From the NCBI GenBank assembly GCA_043798435.1, contig JAZDOR010000221.1, positions 1 through 8,699 on the forward strand: a stretch of DNA of 8,699 nt. Direction: 5' to 3'. Positions 7,886-8,699 of this stretch are shown here, piece by piece. This DNA comes from JAGUXG01 sp043798435. Its GTDB lineage: Bacteria > UBA9089 > UBA9088 > JAGUXG01. Both the position numbers and the translations under genes were made by a program. Each line of letters opens with the position of its first letter. Within the stretch, counting starts at the first letter, position 1. The notes beneath the pieces are model-generated. The model was not told the origin of the DNA, made no database searches, and saw nothing but the letters and a program-made list of their open reading frames with translations.

Positions 7886-8389
7886 CCTGTGATTCTGAGT
7901 TTGTCATTCCTGTCCTGGCAACGATTGAGCCTCCTGCTGAAAGCTTGGAACTTTCTACTGAATTTGCCATCATATCCCCTTTTACCTGGACATCACAAGA
8001 TGAAAGAGTACCTTCTACTGTAAGCGTTCCCTCTGTCCTGATTATGCAAGAAACAGCATCGCCAGTTATCTTTATATTTCACACACACCGTATCTTCACA
8101 TCCTTGACGCTACCTCTAATCTCTACAGTAAATTTCTTGTCAAAGAACCTCTTTTCTAAGGCTTTTTTATCAAAGATTGGTCTATATTGAGGACGCCATT
8201 CTTTTCTATAGATGGAATGACCTCATTAAAGGTAGGAATCCTTCCGGAGAGTTTTGGGTGGGTGATGAGAAGAAAGCAGACAGACTTATCCTCTGAAAAT
8301 TCAACAATTATCTCACTGTCTAAATTGGATGTCCGAGCCTTTGCCTCTTGAAGAATCTGAAGAGCCTCTTCTGCAATTTGCAAAGTCAT
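7882..8389 (-). pseudogene. Degraded duplicate of the 5' end of the FapA-like gene
   Basis: Two ungapped blocks match the giant gene: 7882-8126 corresponds to 4861-5105 (245 bp each), and 8127-8389 to 5442-5705. The best stretch, 8235-8323 against 5551-5639, has one mismatch in 89 bases. Between the blocks 336 bp (exactly 112 codons) are missing, with a 2-bp AC shared at the junction. From ATG 8389 the frame runs 77 residues and stops at 8156, because a run of seven T in the parent is six here (8163-8168), shifting the frame. A further GGA-to-TGA change (8081-8079) would stop the rest. The copy covers only the first module and ends at the AIPR stop codon, so it cannot make a folded FapA module. 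The orientation is the same as the parent, giving a direct repeat around the AIPR gene. Confidence 0.85.
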
Positions 8390-8395
8390 AGAGTA

Positions 8396-8424
8396 AGTAT
8401 AGATTGCAAATTGCAAATTGTAAA
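8396..8424 (-). promoter_or_regulatory. Promoter of the FapA-like pseudogene, with -35 supplied by the heptamer array
   Basis: On the minus strand TATACT (8401-8396) lies six bases before ATG 8389, exactly as in the intact gene. TTTACA (8424-8419), 17 bp upstream, matches the -35 consensus at five of six positions and is part of the 7-bp repeat array. Two TTGCAAT units form most of the spacer. Confidence 0.45.
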
Positions 8425-8479
8425 TTGTAAATTGTAAATTGTAAATTGTAAATTGTAAATTGTAAATTGTAAATTGTAA
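8403..8479. repeat. Eleven tandem 7-bp repeats (ATTGCAA x2, ATTGTAA x9)
   Basis: An uninterrupted array of 11 heptamers fills 77 bp. The two units nearest the pseudogene read ATTGCAA and the other nine are identical ATTGTAA. The array occupies the promoter upstream region of the pseudogene; the intact gene has only single ATTGCAA- and TTACAAAT-like pieces there (5714-5734). The open frames through the array, translating as NLQFTIY repeats, are a by-product of the 7-bp period. Confidence 0.95.
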
Positions 8480-8486
8480 AATGACG

Positions 8487-8520
8487 GTAACACTCAAACC
8501 TTCTGAAGTAAAGACCAATC
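8487..8520 (+). repeat. Interspersed repeat arm, copy 1 of the right-hand pair
   Basis: GTAACACTCAAACCTTCTGA onward matches the arm at 8561 at 26 of 34 positions, including GTAACACT and TGAAGTAAAGAC. It starts 7 bp after the heptamer array. It has no coding capacity. Confidence 0.5.
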
Positions 8521-8530
8521 ACTCAAGACT

Positions 8531-8559
8531 TTGGAGACTTAGGAAAAATAAAATATAAT
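8531..8559 (+). promoter_or_regulatory. Possible sigma70 promoter reading towards the window end
   Basis: A perfect TATAAT (8554-8559) has TTGGAG (8531-8536) 17 bp upstream, only a half match to the -35 consensus. TATAAT precedes the GTAAC repeat arm by one base; the promoter at 5801 likewise lies 5 bp before a GTAAC arm. The -10 may therefore travel with the repeat rather than drive a gene. Confidence 0.3.
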
Positions 8560-8560
8560 C

Positions 8561-8604
8561 GTAACACTTTAGCCAAGTGAAGTAAAGACTAACCATAGAG
8601 AAGA
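8561..8604 (+). repeat. Interspersed repeat arm, copy 2 of the right-hand pair
   Basis: GTAACACTTTAGCCAAGTGA onward is the best-preserved copy. It matches the inverted copy at 5963-5930 at 27 of 34 positions, the copy at 5812 at 25 of 34, and the copy at 8487 at 26 of 34. It continues into CATAGAGAAGA, which is shared with 774-784. Confidence 0.6.
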
Positions 8605-8607
8605 AGA

Positions 8608-8699
8608 AACACGAAAGCCCGAAAGGATGAAAGCCCGAAAAGGAAAAAAAGCGAATTGAATTATAAAGTTAAGAATATCATTCTTTAGTTTTTCGTGTT
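8608..8699. repeat. Start of an inverted repeat with AACACGAAAG arms, running off the window
   Basis: AACACGAAAG (8608-8617) pairs with TTTTCGTGTT (8690-8699) at nine of ten positions. Inside the left side GAAAGCCCGAAA occurs twice 16 bp apart (8613 and 8629). No gene is seen from 8390 to 8699; the stretch consists of the heptamer array and these repeat arms. Confidence 0.5.

Noticed and set aside
7945..8190. Plus-strand open frame of 81 codons downstream of the AIPR gene
   Set aside because: It is the antisense shadow of the FapA-like pseudogene and mirrors a similar shadow frame opposite the intact gene near 4792-5214.
8403..8479. Tandem array resembling a CRISPR or a protein-coding repeat
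   Set aside because: The units are 7 bp, contiguous and without spacers. The encoded NLQFTIY pattern follows automatically from a 7-bp period read in three frames.
1..8699. tRNA, rRNA, transposase or integrase genes
   Set aside because: None was recognised on either strand. The mobile character of the region rests only on short repeats and the duplication.

Overview
The window looks like a chromosomal segment of a diderm, probably uncultivated, bacterium. The evidence is a PorV/UPF0164-type outer-membrane barrel protein with a terminal Phe, a very large FapA/DUF342-type protein, and intergenic DNA full of short interspersed inverted and tandem repeats. I cannot assign a phylum from this sequence alone.

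Layout. Positions 2-760 (+) hold the 3' part of a PorV/PorQ-like outer-membrane protein gene. A 61-bp near-perfect hairpin (784-844) separates it from a convergent giant gene (849-5705, minus). That gene encodes 1618 residues made of three tandem FapA/DUF342 modules. Its promoter places the transcription start on or next to the ATG, so the mRNA is probably leaderless. A divergent promoter (5779-5806, +), followed by a roughly 150-bp inverted-repeat element, leads to an AIPR-family (abortive phage infection) gene at 6023-7885.

Directly after the AIPR stop codon lies a degraded second copy of the 5' end of the giant gene (7882-8389, minus). It carries a 336-bp internal deletion, a one-base frameshift and a nonsense codon. 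Its promoter region contains eleven tandem 7-bp repeats (8403-8479). The last 220 bp have no gene; they hold copies of an interspersed repeat arm and the start of another inverted repeat.

How it fits together. The AIPR gene is the accessory item. It is visibly more AT-rich than its neighbours, has its own promoter and Shine-Dalgarno, and sits between two same-orientation copies of the 5' end of the FapA-like gene. This suggests a tandem duplication of the FapA-like gene whose second copy was cut by acquisition of a defence gene and then decayed. The least ordinary features are the exact three-period architecture of the FapA-like protein, the AIPR gene between direct repeats, and a mosaic repeat family in which one conserved arm joins different core repeats.
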